Under the pieces are notes generated by a model, which worked only from the letters and a program-made list of their open reading frames with translations, made no database searches and had not been told where the DNA came from. Made by a program: the position numbers and the translations under genes. A stretch of 64,000 nucleotides of DNA from Polytrichum commune (lineage: Eukaryota; Streptophyta; Polytrichopsida; Polytrichales; Polytrichaceae): contig OX485803.1 of assembly GCA_950295325.1 (NCBI GenBank), forward strand, positions 71,997,554 through 72,061,553, in the 5' to 3' direction. Positions 45,884 through 55,790 of this stretch are shown here, one piece after another (position 1 is the first letter of the stretch; every line of letters begins with the position of its first letter).

Positions 45884-47188
45884 GATATGACAATAGAAGA
45901 GCGTGTAGCAATGCCAACATGCAACCTTGCAGAGACTGTATACAACAAATGGCTCCAACAGTCCGGCAACAAGATGACTTGTTTATATGAAGCTACAGTG
46001 GACGACATGATCCGTGCCTTCATGCAAATTGCAAATTACCGGACATGGTTGAAAGGGGGGTCTGATGGTAAAGGTCCTGATTCGGCATCCTTGAAACTCA
46101 AAGCGGCTGCCAGGTGTGGAGATCCAAAAATGTTGGCCGATGCCATAAAGTCTTATCCAGGGGTAGAAGACGTCAACACTAGAGATTGTGCATTGGAAGG
46201 GTCAGAGCTCTTTGGTTCCACCAAACGCAAACTCAACCTACCACCGGGTGCTGATTGTGACTCTCATCGACCCGACAAAGTGAACTATTCCATTCCTCGT
46301 CCCAACACCCGAGGAACTCGTCAACGCATAGAAGAATCGTTGAGTTCTGCAATTCGTGGTGTGGCTCATACTACATCCGTGTTAGAGACAAATTGTCTTG
46401 CTTCCAAGTGGCACATTGCAAGATTACCACCCAACTCAGCCAAACGATGTTGGGCACTGCAGGCCATCACAGGGCTCAGAAAGGAATTTCGCTCTCCCAA
46501 CAATGTGGAGTATGAATTTTGGTTTTGCCCTGACGACATCAAACGTTGTGTGAGTGGCAGTAAGAAGAAATATGTGTTGGACTGGCCTTTAGTACCCAAC
46601 ACGTGGTCGGTAAAGATAGGTACCAATCTATCGCGAGAGGAGGTTTTGGCACTTGAAGATGCTGGATTTCAACTACAGCAGAGGGAGGCATTGTCTCCTC
46701 GTCGTAGGCTTTCAACAATCGCAACTCTCCCCATCCCTCGCTCGCATTTTTCTATGCCACCAAACCCGGACGCCCACCCTACATTCAGGTTTGGGAAGAC
46801 AGTGCGTCGTAATCCAACAGCACCGCTAGCGGATCACAAAAACAAATGGGAGAGCGCCGGACTCATGGAGGGTTACTATGTGGTTGGGGTCACTGCCATT
46901 CCATATCCGGGCTTTGGAGTGATAATCAACATTGTCTCCAAGCATGATATCACATATCATGTCACAATTGGCGACATCCCGCATTGCACATGCCCGGATT
47001 TAACAAAATTGTCCTCTCATGCATTGGGAAAGAAAGGAAAATGGGTGTATTGTAAACATCTTTATTATGTGTTTAGATTTTTGTGCAAAGTGGATTACGA
47101 GAGTGACAAGTTCATTCATGCACCTACATATACCTATAACGAGGTCATGCGACTACTTGAACTTGCTGGTATTGTAGAGTGTGAGTAG
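45884..47188 (+). CDS. Transposase exon with SWIM zinc finger
   Basis: 435 codons from AG|GAT ATG ACA ATA GAA to TAG/TGA region ending LLELAGIVECE. Reads MPTCNLAETVYNKWLQQSGN, YEATVDDMIRAFMQIANY, RCGDPKMLADAIKSYPG and SELFGSTKRKLNLPPG, then the SWIM finger with C367, C369, C389 and H391 (numbered from the Met at 45887). No internal stop. Confidence 0.85.
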   Translation, partial: DMTIEERVAMPTCNLAETVYNKWLQQSGNKMTCLYEATVDDMIRAFMQIANYRTWLKGGSDGKGPDSASLKLKAAARCGDPKMLADAIKSYPGVEDVNTRDCALEGSELFGSTKRKLNLPPGADCDSHRPDKVNYSIPRPNTRGTRQRIEESLSSAIRGVAHTTSVLETNCLASKWHIARLPPNSAKRCWALQAITGLRKEFRSPNNVEYEFWFCPDDIKRCVSGSKKKYVLDWPLVPNTWSVKIGTNLSREEVLALEDAGFQLQQREALSPRRRLSTIATLPIPRSHFSMPPNPDAHPTFRFGKTVRRNPTAPLADHKNKWESAGLMEGYYVVGVTAIPYPGFGVIINIVSKHDITYHVTIGDIPHCTCPDLTKLSSHALGKKGKWVYCKHLYYVFRFLCKVDYESDKFIHAPTYTYNEVMRLLELAGIVECE

Positions 47189-47310
47189 TATTGCAAATGG
47201 TCTATTAAGTACCATATATTTGAATGTCAAAATATGACATGTTTTGGTTTGGATTTTTATAATAAAAATCAGCAATGGGCTGGAAGTATTTCAAATGATT
47301 CAGTAACTTC
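47125..47310 (+). repeat. 3' end of the transposase gene, duplicated at 47693-47880
   Basis: The last coding codons and 3' untranslated region (gcacctacatataccta ... ataaaaatcagcaatg) are repeated about 570 bp downstream as gcacctacatgtacgta ... ataaaaatcagcaatga. The second copy keeps the reading LELAGVVECE followed by stop, so the duplicate is young. Confidence 0.8.
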
Positions 47311-47395
47311 ATTTCTATTTAGACTACGACCCAACCGTGAGCGGTTTGATTGATTGACATGGATAAATAATAACAATTTTCTTTAAATAAAAAAT

Positions 47396-47622
47396 AATTG
47401 AGAAGATTCTACGCACATCCGCGTAGTAACGTCTTCTTGGTATCCGCCTATAGATTATTCATGCTTTATCACTAGCTCAATTTGGGATAGCACCAGTCAA
47501 TGTAACCAACCGGATTCGAACCCGGGTTGATACAGACCTAATATCAGTCTCTTACACAACTCGCATCCACAGGCGGATGTCTCAAAACCTAGTAGTTACC
47601 TACATATTGACTATTTCTAATA
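47396..47622 (-). mobile_element. SINE-like tRNA-derived repeat, copy 2
   Basis: The minus strand contains GGGTTCGAATCC, a perfect polymerase III B box, about 50-60 nt after a poor A-box-like stretch. It matches 28877-29105 over its full length. It lies between CCGTGAGCGGTTTGA (47335) and CCGTGAGCAGTTTGA (47659), which could be a 15-bp target duplication with one mismatch. That would enclose more than the repeat itself. Confidence 0.5.
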
Positions 47623-48013
47623 TCTAATTTCCTTTCATTTGTAGATTCTGGGCCTTAATTCAACCCGTGAGCAGTTTGAATGGCTCACAATTATGGCACC
47701 TACATGTACGTATAATGAGGTTATGCACCTACTTGAATTTGCTGGTGTTGTGGAATGTGAGTAGTTGTGCAAGTATTGGTTGTAACTACATGTATAAGGA
47801 TGTCAATAAATGACATGTATTGGTTTGGATTATTATAATAAAAATCAGCAATGAATTGAAAGTGTTTTAAATGATCCATGGAAATAGGGCCCTTTCACTT
47901 GTGCTTCATTTAAAATATTGGCAATTTACAATTGAAAATATGCAATTAATTTGTCAAAATTTTGGTTGTGTATCCTAAACCCGTGTGTCTTTACTAAATT
48001 TGGAATCATTGCT

Positions 48014-48094
48014 CATATGTTACTGCTCATTGCTCATGTGATACTGCTCACCGCTCACCGCTCACTGCTCATCGCTCATAAGATAGCTTCCCTC
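48014..48094 (-). repeat. E2 right terminal inverted repeat with heptamer array
   Basis: On the minus strand it reads GAGGGAAGCTATCTTATGA followed by GAGCGAT, GAGCAGT, GAGCGGT, GAGCGGT, GAGCAGT, then ATCACATGAGCAATGAGCAGT. It mirrors the left terminus, with a few substitutions and one 1-2 bp indel near the tip. Confidence 0.7.
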
Positions 48095-48103
48095 CATGCC
48101 TGG

Positions 48104-49190
48104 GGGCTCATGTAGGGTATCAATGTATTGCCAAGTGTTTGGCAAATGGCTTTGTCTCTTTGAAGCAAGTACATGCCTTGAAGTAAAGATAATGTTCATC
48201 ATTAAAACGGGCTCATGTGTTGGTTTTGGGTCATTTACTCAATAACACTTTGAATTTCTACAACTTTTGTTTGAAAACTCACAAAACATATGCTTGATGT
48301 GTTAGAATCCCAAGTATTATACTAATAAAATTCATCTAAATTTTTCAAAACCAATAATAATATATTTCACCAACTTTTAAAAAGGACAATTTTAGAACAA
48401 TCTACCATATGCGGGTTTGATCAAGTGTGAAGTATTTCACAAGCTGGCTCTCTCTCTTACCCTCCTCTTTCTATCTCTAATAATAGAAAAGACTAACCTC
48501 AAATTAGTTGGTGGGATTCAAATTTGCACGTTTGAGAAATTGCTAAGCTATGGGGATTTAGGAGATTGGGAAAGCCTTTGATCATGGCCCAATCGTGGAT
48601 GACGACCTAATGGGGATCACACCCTAATATGGGTTTCACCTACCCCTAAGTAACTCTATTTTACACAACAATATTTTACAATGTCATCTGTTTTAAGCGG
48701 ACTCAAATGTGAGGTTTCATAGCAAGTATTGATCCACAAGCGTTGCAAATGAGCAAACGTACAAAGCCAAATCGTGAAATGTTCCCAGCTACCTCAAGAA
48801 CACGAAATTATTGAAGGTGTAACCCGAGTAAGCAAAGGTTGGTTCAATCCATGGCAAATTACTTTTCAAATTTTGCTAAAGAATCACATAGACCCTTCAC
48901 CCCAACTACGATGATTGTTGAGCCTATAATGCATTGTCCAATCTCTTTCAAACACTTGCATTTTATTATTACAAATATCTATTTTTGTAGCCTCACCAAA
49001 GCATAATAACAACAAAAATATCAGTGCTTCGTTTGCACCAACTTGAATGGGAGCCCATTTTGCCTTACCTTGATCATGTTTTGCCAAGCTTCAATGTAAG
49101 GTTGCTTTGTTCCTTTCGAAAGTGTTGAGTAAGGGTTGTCTGCCTTAGACACCACGACCCTTTGGCCCTTGGATTCAACTAGGGATTCAT
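48104..49190. other. Unassigned, no gene seen
   Basis: AT-rich flank of E2 with no recognised coding or repeat feature. Confidence 0.4.
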
Positions 49191-49412
49191 GGGTGTCCAT
49201 GTAAACTCATCCACTTGTGATGGTGAAAACATAGTGGATTTTATTACAATATCCCAATGGCTATTCTAGATGGTTTGACTCCAAAATCATAATAAAAAAC
49301 CCCAAATAAGTATCGAGGTATCATTCTAAAATGAATAAACTCCTAACCTTGTAGGGGACTTGTTTTTACTCAAGCCCCTTTCATCCATGATGGATGAGTT
49401 TACATAGACAAC
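49191..49412. mobile_element. Short inverted-repeat element, internally deleted relative of 52895-53665
   Basis: The ends are GTGTCCATGTAAACTCATCC and, inverted, GTTGTCTATGTAAACTCATCC (split here as GTTGTCTATG + TAAACTCATCC). The interior (gactccaaaa, accttgtaggggactt) aligns with 53520-53640. No target duplication is obvious. Confidence 0.5.
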
Positions 49413-50453
49413 ACGAACCTCTCACCCTTGGATTCTAGATCATACAAAGAGTCAGTACAACAAGTCGATCTCGCATAACATGTTAATTAACTTACTTGAG
49501 GATAGGAGCATCTTAAACTAAGAAGTTAAAATTCCAGGTAGAAAAAAGAGACCAGGTTTATTGCAAACCCCCCCCCCTCCCAATACTGAAATGAATACAA
49601 AACTTTAAAATCAAAATTGTGTTATCGCCCAAAACCATTAGGGAGACTGATGTTCATGTGATGAACATTCTCACAATCTATATGTACTTATTATGCAAGA
49701 TTTTGAGGGTGTTGCATTCGAACGTGCACAATCTTTCCCACACGTGGAGAAGGGCCTCAATTGCACTTGAAGAATTGGTGAAGTTTAGAATAGGGACATG
49801 ATGAGTTCATTTTCAGTACCATCCGGCCCGTTTCCTTTGAAGTGGGACACACTGTACATTGACAAGGCCACAGCACCTAAGTTACACAAGAGAGAGCCCC
49901 TTTTCCAACTTTGAAATTACAAACTCCATTTCAGAACTATAAGGGCCAGTGACGCGTTTACATTTCACTCTTTGTGGTAAATAGTGTGGGCCACACTATA
50001 AAAGAGGAAACCAACACCACAAACATCGGGGGATATTACTGTGGAAACTCATTGCATTCCGACCCACAATATGTAACATTGGGGGTCTACATTGTAGGTT
50101 GTAATGTTTCTCTTGGATGAGAAATAATGTGCATTTGAGAGACCCTTGTTACATGTTCATATACAAGATTCAAATATTTAGTTTATTTTCCAAAAACGAT
50201 CTCAACATAAATGATCAATTTCTCAAAATTTCCTTGTTAATTGCTACTTGTTTGCAAATATGGGTGTTTTACAAAAAAAAATTGTAGTTTCCAGTGAAGC
50301 CGCTTGGGTAGGATGGGTATGTGGAGAAATTGATGCAAGAAATCTCCCTCAATTGTAAAGTTCCATACTATTTCTAATGCACGATGGTGTATGATGTGGG
50401 CCACACTATAAGTTTGCCCACAAGATTCATCATAAACACTGTAGTGACCGTAG
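49413..50453. other. Unassigned, no gene seen
   Basis: Contains a C homopolymer near 49567-49577. No coding signal is recognised. Confidence 0.4.
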
Positions 50454-51275
50454 ACCATGACCATTGCTTTCTAAATTTTCTCGTTGTTTGAGAAGTGAGT
50501 GGTGGTCCTAGTTCACTTTACATGAGGTCATAAAATTTATGATTAATCGTGTCATAAAATTGGATAGTGACATGGAATTCTACGTGTCCATAAATAACTA
50601 GTGTTTGCTCGGGGGGTTCACTGGCGAAAATTGTAGAACAACGTGCGATAAAAAATAGGGTCCAATATATTCATTGTAGATAAATTTTGTAAAAAATGTA
50701 CATGTAAAATAGGGGATTTTAAAATAGTGAAACATGTTCACATGTAAAATACCATCACATATAATATTTTCAGGCTTTTTACATGTAAAATACCATCACC
50801 TTATAATCTTTTCTACAAGGTAAATAAACCCCCCAATAAATAGGTCCCGAATGCACGTGTATGCAAAATATGAGGGAGTGAACCCCCCGAGAGTGTTTGA
50901 TGGCAACCAATATTTTGCAATGAGACAACCCAAATAGGTATTTTCAACCAAAAACAAAAAAACAAAAAAGGTCACACACCCAAAAATCCGTATTTAAACA
51001 ACATCCACTAATTTGAGATTTTAAGAAAATTGGGTTTATTTAAATTTGGTTTCCATTTAAAATTTTATGTCATAGTCTAAGTATGCTTTACACTATGCCA
51101 TGTGACCAAAGGTCGTGAGGATAAATGATCTAGGATTTTTCCTAATCGTGGCTTTGGACCATTGACCATGAGAAATCCTAAATTATTTTCCCTACAACCC
51201 TTGGTCATGTGTGAAAAAATGGCCCTTAGCGTTATGTGTAAATCAAATTCTAGTTGATTGTGCAATGCACTTCTC
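50454..51275. repeat. Interspersed repeat R1, copy 2, interrupted by a MITE
   Basis: Aligns with 27343-27850 on both sides of the MITE at 50608-50891, and with 52979-53507. Shared blocks include catgaccattgctttct, gtgacatggaat and cacaacccttggtcatgtgt. No coding content. Confidence 0.6.
50608..50891. mobile_element. 284-bp MITE with perfect 8-bp target duplication
   Basis: Terminal inverted repeats CTCGGGGGGTTCACT and AGTGAACCCCCCGAG are exact complements (15 bp). Both flanks read AGTGTTTG (50600-50607, 50892-50899). Deleting the element with one duplication restores continuity with the other R1 copies. The 8-bp duplication suggests hAT mobilisation. It has internal direct repeats 'acatgtaaaataccatcac' and no coding. 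Confidence 0.9.
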
Positions 51276-52894
51276 TTTTGGACATGTACACCCAATCAAC
51301 AACATGAAGATGGCACCTACACCTATTTACACATGCCAAAATGTTGTTTTGTCACTAAAACATAATACCTAACCATCTTATGGTAGATAAGAAGATGAGC
51401 ATATTTAGAGATGAAGGATACGCTTTGTTCGGGTCCTTCTTTATTCTAATTGAACCCATGCATATGTACACAAAGCCATATCCAATGTCCATAAACATGC
51501 CCATAATTCATGGATGTCACCATGTTTTTGACTTGTTTTGAATGGATGAAAATAAATGTAACATCATTGAATGCTTTTCTTTTGGGCTAACATATAAATC
51601 GTGTCAAGATCAACTCCATCATTTCTAACAAATCATTATATGGATTTAAGACAAAGTCTATGGACCTAAAATTTGAGCGCAAAAAGAGTATGGCTTTATG
51701 GTCTTCTAGGGATTGTAAGCAAGTGTAGAATTCAATTGTGATCCCACATTGTTACAAGTTACGTGGTCTTTGGCATGGTCATGGTAAGTCATTCAAGAAG
51801 CATTGTATCCCATGAAAACTCTAGGGCATAATCAGTGAGTTTCACAAACAAATGTCCTTATAGGACCACAATCGACTTTGGGGTATTTTACCTTAAATAT
51901 CACAATATATTGAATTTTAACATTAAAAGAAACTTTAAATAATCTAATTTCTTGGTCCAATTTCAAAGGCTAATCCAATGGGACAATCAACACATATATT
52001 GGATTGCTCTTTATTGCCCAGGGAGTGCACTGTTCAAGTACAATATTTATACACGTGGGTGCACAAAAGGGGGTTTATTTAAAACAAGCATGTACAAAAT
52101 GTACGTACAAGAGACATATTGCTATTAAGCAAGAAGTAGATATACATGAGGCTATAGAAAAATATATGTAAAGTACACATTTATGCGTTTACGCGTTCAA
52201 GTCAAACCTGGACCAAGAATCATGTGTTTTTTCATCCACTAAGTAACGACTTTATAACTAAAAATCCATGATTTGATATTATACATATAATAGGGCCATA
52301 TTTTTGCATTTCCAAACATTTGTACACATGTTATATGCAATTTCTGTATTTGTTTTTGGACCCTTGTGTACGTATGGAAATGTATTTTGAAGCAATGAGA
52401 TTTGTAAGTATATTGCTTGATTTTAGCAAAAATAAAATGTATACAGGGGTATTTTAATAAGGGGCATGCACGCACGTGATGCTTGGTTTTAATGAATAGT
52501 GTACTCCCTGAGCTTTATTGTCAACTGCATGTTAGGACTACATTGGTCCTATGTATTTCACTAGTTTGGACCCATATTGTCCCGCCTTGTTGTATACTTG
52601 CAAATAAAATAATGTCATATGCCATCCTAAACCATCTACTCAACATTGTTGCCATCGATAGCCAATCATTTTGGAATTTTGAAACAGAGAAATGCGTTAG
52701 TGCCCACATACCCTCACTCTCAATTGCCAAAATGTATATATGCATAATTTAATGCCATAGCTTAAATTGATTTCTAAACTTACAAGTGCTTCACATGTGT
52801 TAGTTCAAGCTCTATATAGCAATTTGACATTACCAATTAATGTGTGTCAAGCCAACAACTCTACAAATCAAGTATTTTCAAGCCATGAATTTGT
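51276..52894. other. Unassigned, no gene seen
   Basis: AT-rich with short spurious frames on both strands. Nothing recognised. Confidence 0.4.
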
Positions 52895-53665
52895 GTTCTC
52901 TACATAAACTCATCCATCAGAAAGGTGAAATTGCAACGAGATCGTCCTTTGGGGCATGTTTACTCTAGTGATGAATAACCATGAACACTGCTTTTTAAGT
53001 TCTCTCATTGGATGAGAAATGAGTGGCGATCCCGACTCCCACCTTGTATTACACAAGGTCACCAAAACAAAGAGTAGCTATGCCAAAAAAAATACAAGAA
53101 AGTGACAGGGAAGTGACATGGAAGTGACATGGAATCCTACATAAGCATAAATGGATAATGTTTGGTGATGACCCAAATTATATTGTGGCACGAGAACCCA
53201 AATAAGTTCTCTCAACTAAAAATGAAGGTGACTGTGTTTTGAAAACCTTATCTTTGATAACTTCTATTCCAAAAATTATTATTTATAGCATACCCTTAGA
53301 TCTCATGAAATATTTATATTTTGTTTCCATTAAAAACACTACGCCCCAATCTAAGTTTGCTATGTATTGTGACCAAAGCTTCCAAAAACAATGTAGATTT
53401 ATCTTGATCATGGTCTTTGGACTCTTGACCATGACCACAATAATTCTTGAATCAAATTTTCTCACAACCCTTGGTAATGTGTTTAAAATGGCCCTTAGTA
53501 GGGAATGACTAGTTTTAGACGGCACGACTCCAAAAATGACATCACATACTTTAAATTAGCCTAGTGGAATCCACTTGAAATGAATTGACCCTCAACCTTA
53601 CAAGGGGTTTAATTTTTTAACGCAACCTCGTCATCTACAATGGATGAATTTATATAGACACCACA
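52895..53665. mobile_element. Inverted-repeat element containing R1 copy 3
   Basis: The left end contains CATAAACTCATCCATC; the right end is its inverted counterpart GATGAATTTATATAGACACC. Between them lies R1 (52979-53507) and the block shared with 49191-49412. This suggests R1 is the interior of a DNA transposon whose internally deleted form is the 49.2-kb element. The superfamily is unknown. Confidence 0.45.
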
Positions 53666-55365
53666 AAGTCTAAGCTAGGTTTACTATAGTTAGGAATCAA
53701 GCCTAAAGGCCAAGGTGGAAGTATTTTTTTAAAATCTTGGTAGCCACCTTTGCCCAACAATACCAACATACACGTTTACATTACAATCCTCCAATTTTAA
53801 ACACATGGACGTCTAAAAATTTGTATGAACAATCCTAACTCTATAAAGCTTCCATATGCTTCAATCCACTTCCATCCGTATGGTCAAATCTACCATAAAG
53901 CATTTCGAATTTCTTTAACGAGGCTATGGATTGAATTGAACCATTTGAGATGACTTTGGAGCAATTTTGATTGGGTTAAGTACCCAAACTTACCGAAATG
54001 TTTGAAATAAGGTAGAAGCACCTCAAGCCAAAACAACCCTCAAAATCAACACCTTCAAAATCTTGCATAACAATTATATGTTGATTTCGAGAATGTTCAC
54101 CATGGGAACATCATACCCCCTAATGGCTTTGGGTGCCAACATAGTTTTCAAATCAAACATTTATATTTATCTTAGAATTGGAGGAGGAGAAAAAAAAAAC
54201 TATAATACACATGGTGTCTCTTTCCCTATCTAGGAATTTTATTTCCCCCCTGGTTAATGCGGTTGCCACATGTATGCCTCATGTATGACAACCACCAAGA
54301 CAACACCATCCTGCCATGGATACTAAGCTACACATGCAACACTCACGATGTGAATGCCTCGCAAAACTAAGACCGGATATCGTTTACGTACAAGGCATTG
54401 CATAGGAACAAAATGGTCCACTAATACCTACACTAGACCTAACCATCCAAATCATTGAATTCACCTTTACGCATGATAGATTCCTTGACCAAGCCATACA
54501 AACAAAAGAAGACAAATACAACCCATTAATAAACACAATAAGAGCACAAGGCTGGAATATTAGACCCCTCATAGTTATCACCACAGGAGTAAGGGGAGCC
54601 ATTCACAAGAGAAGCATAGAACTCCTTGAGAACCTACATATCCCCAAATCACCAATAAAACAAAACAATGAAAACCATCCACCAAATAGCCATCAAATAT
54701 CTCACATACCAAGTACTTAATAAGAGAAATCTCAACAATAAACAAGAACCATAATATCAAAATAATGTATATATAAGAGCCCACCCAGTGCAAGGTAGGC
54801 AGGAAACCCCATCTTATACCAAGAGGATTCTTAAGTAAAGTAGGGCCAACATGCTCAAATTCACGTTGGATTGCCCGACATTGTTTTTTCTTTTCTTTTT
54901 GGTCTCTTTTCTTTTGCCAAATTCCTTCCTTCACTTCTAGGTTTGCAGTGTGTCCTATCTTAGATGCAATGTAGGTACTTTACTTCCAAACCACTTCTTA
55001 CATAACTACTTGAGTTTGTGGCACTGAGGTTGCTCAAGTGTCCATTCCAGTTCCACTACAGACGAGCAAATCGCAAGGTCCGGTGTCCAGTCAAACAGGT
55101 CGGGTGTCCACTCACACAGAGCAACCGCTCATGAGTGCCCAGCCTAGCCCTTCCTTACTTTCCCCCTCCCAAAACACATGCAAGCAAGTCTTCATGGCAG
55201 TTATTAGGTACTTACACTTACCCCTCTTACTCCCTCGACAATCCGGTAGGGATTGTAGTACGTACTTAATTACCGAAAGGTAAAGCTTAATGATGCTCAC
55301 GAAGGAGACCACATACTTGGTGGCACTTGCAAGTGCAAATGACTTGATGATTATATGTACTAGAG
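53666..55365. other. Unassigned, no gene seen
   Basis: The open frames at 54384-54602 and 54578-54934 (minus) and 55038-55283 (plus) show no recognisable domain. No repeat partner was found in the window. Confidence 0.4.
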
Positions 55366-55790
55366 GAGAACTTGTCCATTACAACCATCCGTTGTGACTC
55401 ATGATGGGAAAGTGCACAAAGAAAATCATTTTGGTTGTCTCCTGGAGGGTTTTGTTTGTCTATTGTCCAAAAACTGCAATAAAAAACCTCCGGTTGACGA
55501 TCAAAAGGATTTTCTTAAGTGTATGTTGTTGCCATGAGTTGCAATGGATGGTCGTAGTGGACAAGTTTTCTTCTTAGTGATTACAACCATCCGTTGCAAA
55601 TTGTCCAGTGTGTTCACAACGAGTAAATTGTCTAGATGAATTAGTTTGGTTGGCGACCAAAGGTTTTTGGTTTGCCATTTGTCTAGATATTGTAATCAAA
55701 AACCTCCACTTGACAACCGTATTTACTTATTTATGGAGTCTCTCACTGTGAGTTGCAATGGGTTGGTTGTCATGGACAAGTATTTTGTGA
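55366..55790. repeat. Two direct repeats of about 210 bp
   Basis: Unit 1 (55366-55570) and unit 2 (55571-55790) share ttacaaccatccgttg, 'ttggttg..' + 'ttttgtttgtc', 'aaaaacctcc.gttga', 'gagttgcaatgg' and 'tggacaagt' in the same order. Diverged, non-coding. Confidence 0.6.

Larger units (their letters stand above)
43305..47188 (+). pseudogene. E2 SWIM-type MULE transposase gene, nearly intact
   Basis: Three coding parts. (1) 43305-about 44112: N-terminal domain with VKVEPLDDS (112-120), VLVLSDSEYD (121-130) and basic KSRKRSK (202-208), ending GRSMDGMDKMCDGHPWC. (2) 44115-45439, one frame off, after an apparent 1-bp loss in the A run at 44112-44114: a Cys/His finger (CVGHLQCHNDYC ... CKVC ... 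CIHFGVHDHP) of the WRKY-GCM1/FLYWCH kind found in MULEs. The transposase core follows, with WIMFDHVK (candidate first Asp), GFMADSAQANW (candidate second Asp) and CTCLFHW. (3) 45884-47188 after a phase-0 intron (45440-45883): helical region, LEGSELFGSTKRKLNLPPG, and a SWIM zinc finger CTC-19 residues-CKH (367-391 of this exon). MULE transposases cut and paste by DDE chemistry; SWIM binds DNA or protein. Apart from the single frameshift, it looks intact. Confidence 0.8.
37834..48094. mobile_element. Element E2: 10.3-kb MULE with divergent transposase and methyltransferase-like genes
   Basis: A 10,261-bp unit with imperfect long terminal inverted repeats of about 80 bp: left GGGGGAGTGCTATCTTATGA, right complement GAGGGAAGCTATCTTATGA. 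Each continues into GAGCRRT heptamers. The flanks are CATGCATGG (37825-37833) and CATGCCTGG (48095-48103), a 9-bp duplication with one mismatch, as expected for Mutator-like elements. It holds a methyltransferase-like gene on minus (42782 to 38046) and a SWIM-type transposase gene on plus (43305 to 47188), sharing a 522-bp divergent 5' region. Passengers include a truncated hAT element, two palindrome arrays, a SINE-like repeat and a duplicated 3' gene end. Each gene has few lesions, so the element was probably active in the not too distant past. Confidence 0.75.

Noticed and set aside
47520-47560. A tRNA gene (GGTTCGAATCC on minus)
   Set aside because: Only the B-box/T-arm-like part is present; no acceptor stem or cloverleaf can be formed, and a second diverged copy exists, so SINE-like is the better reading.
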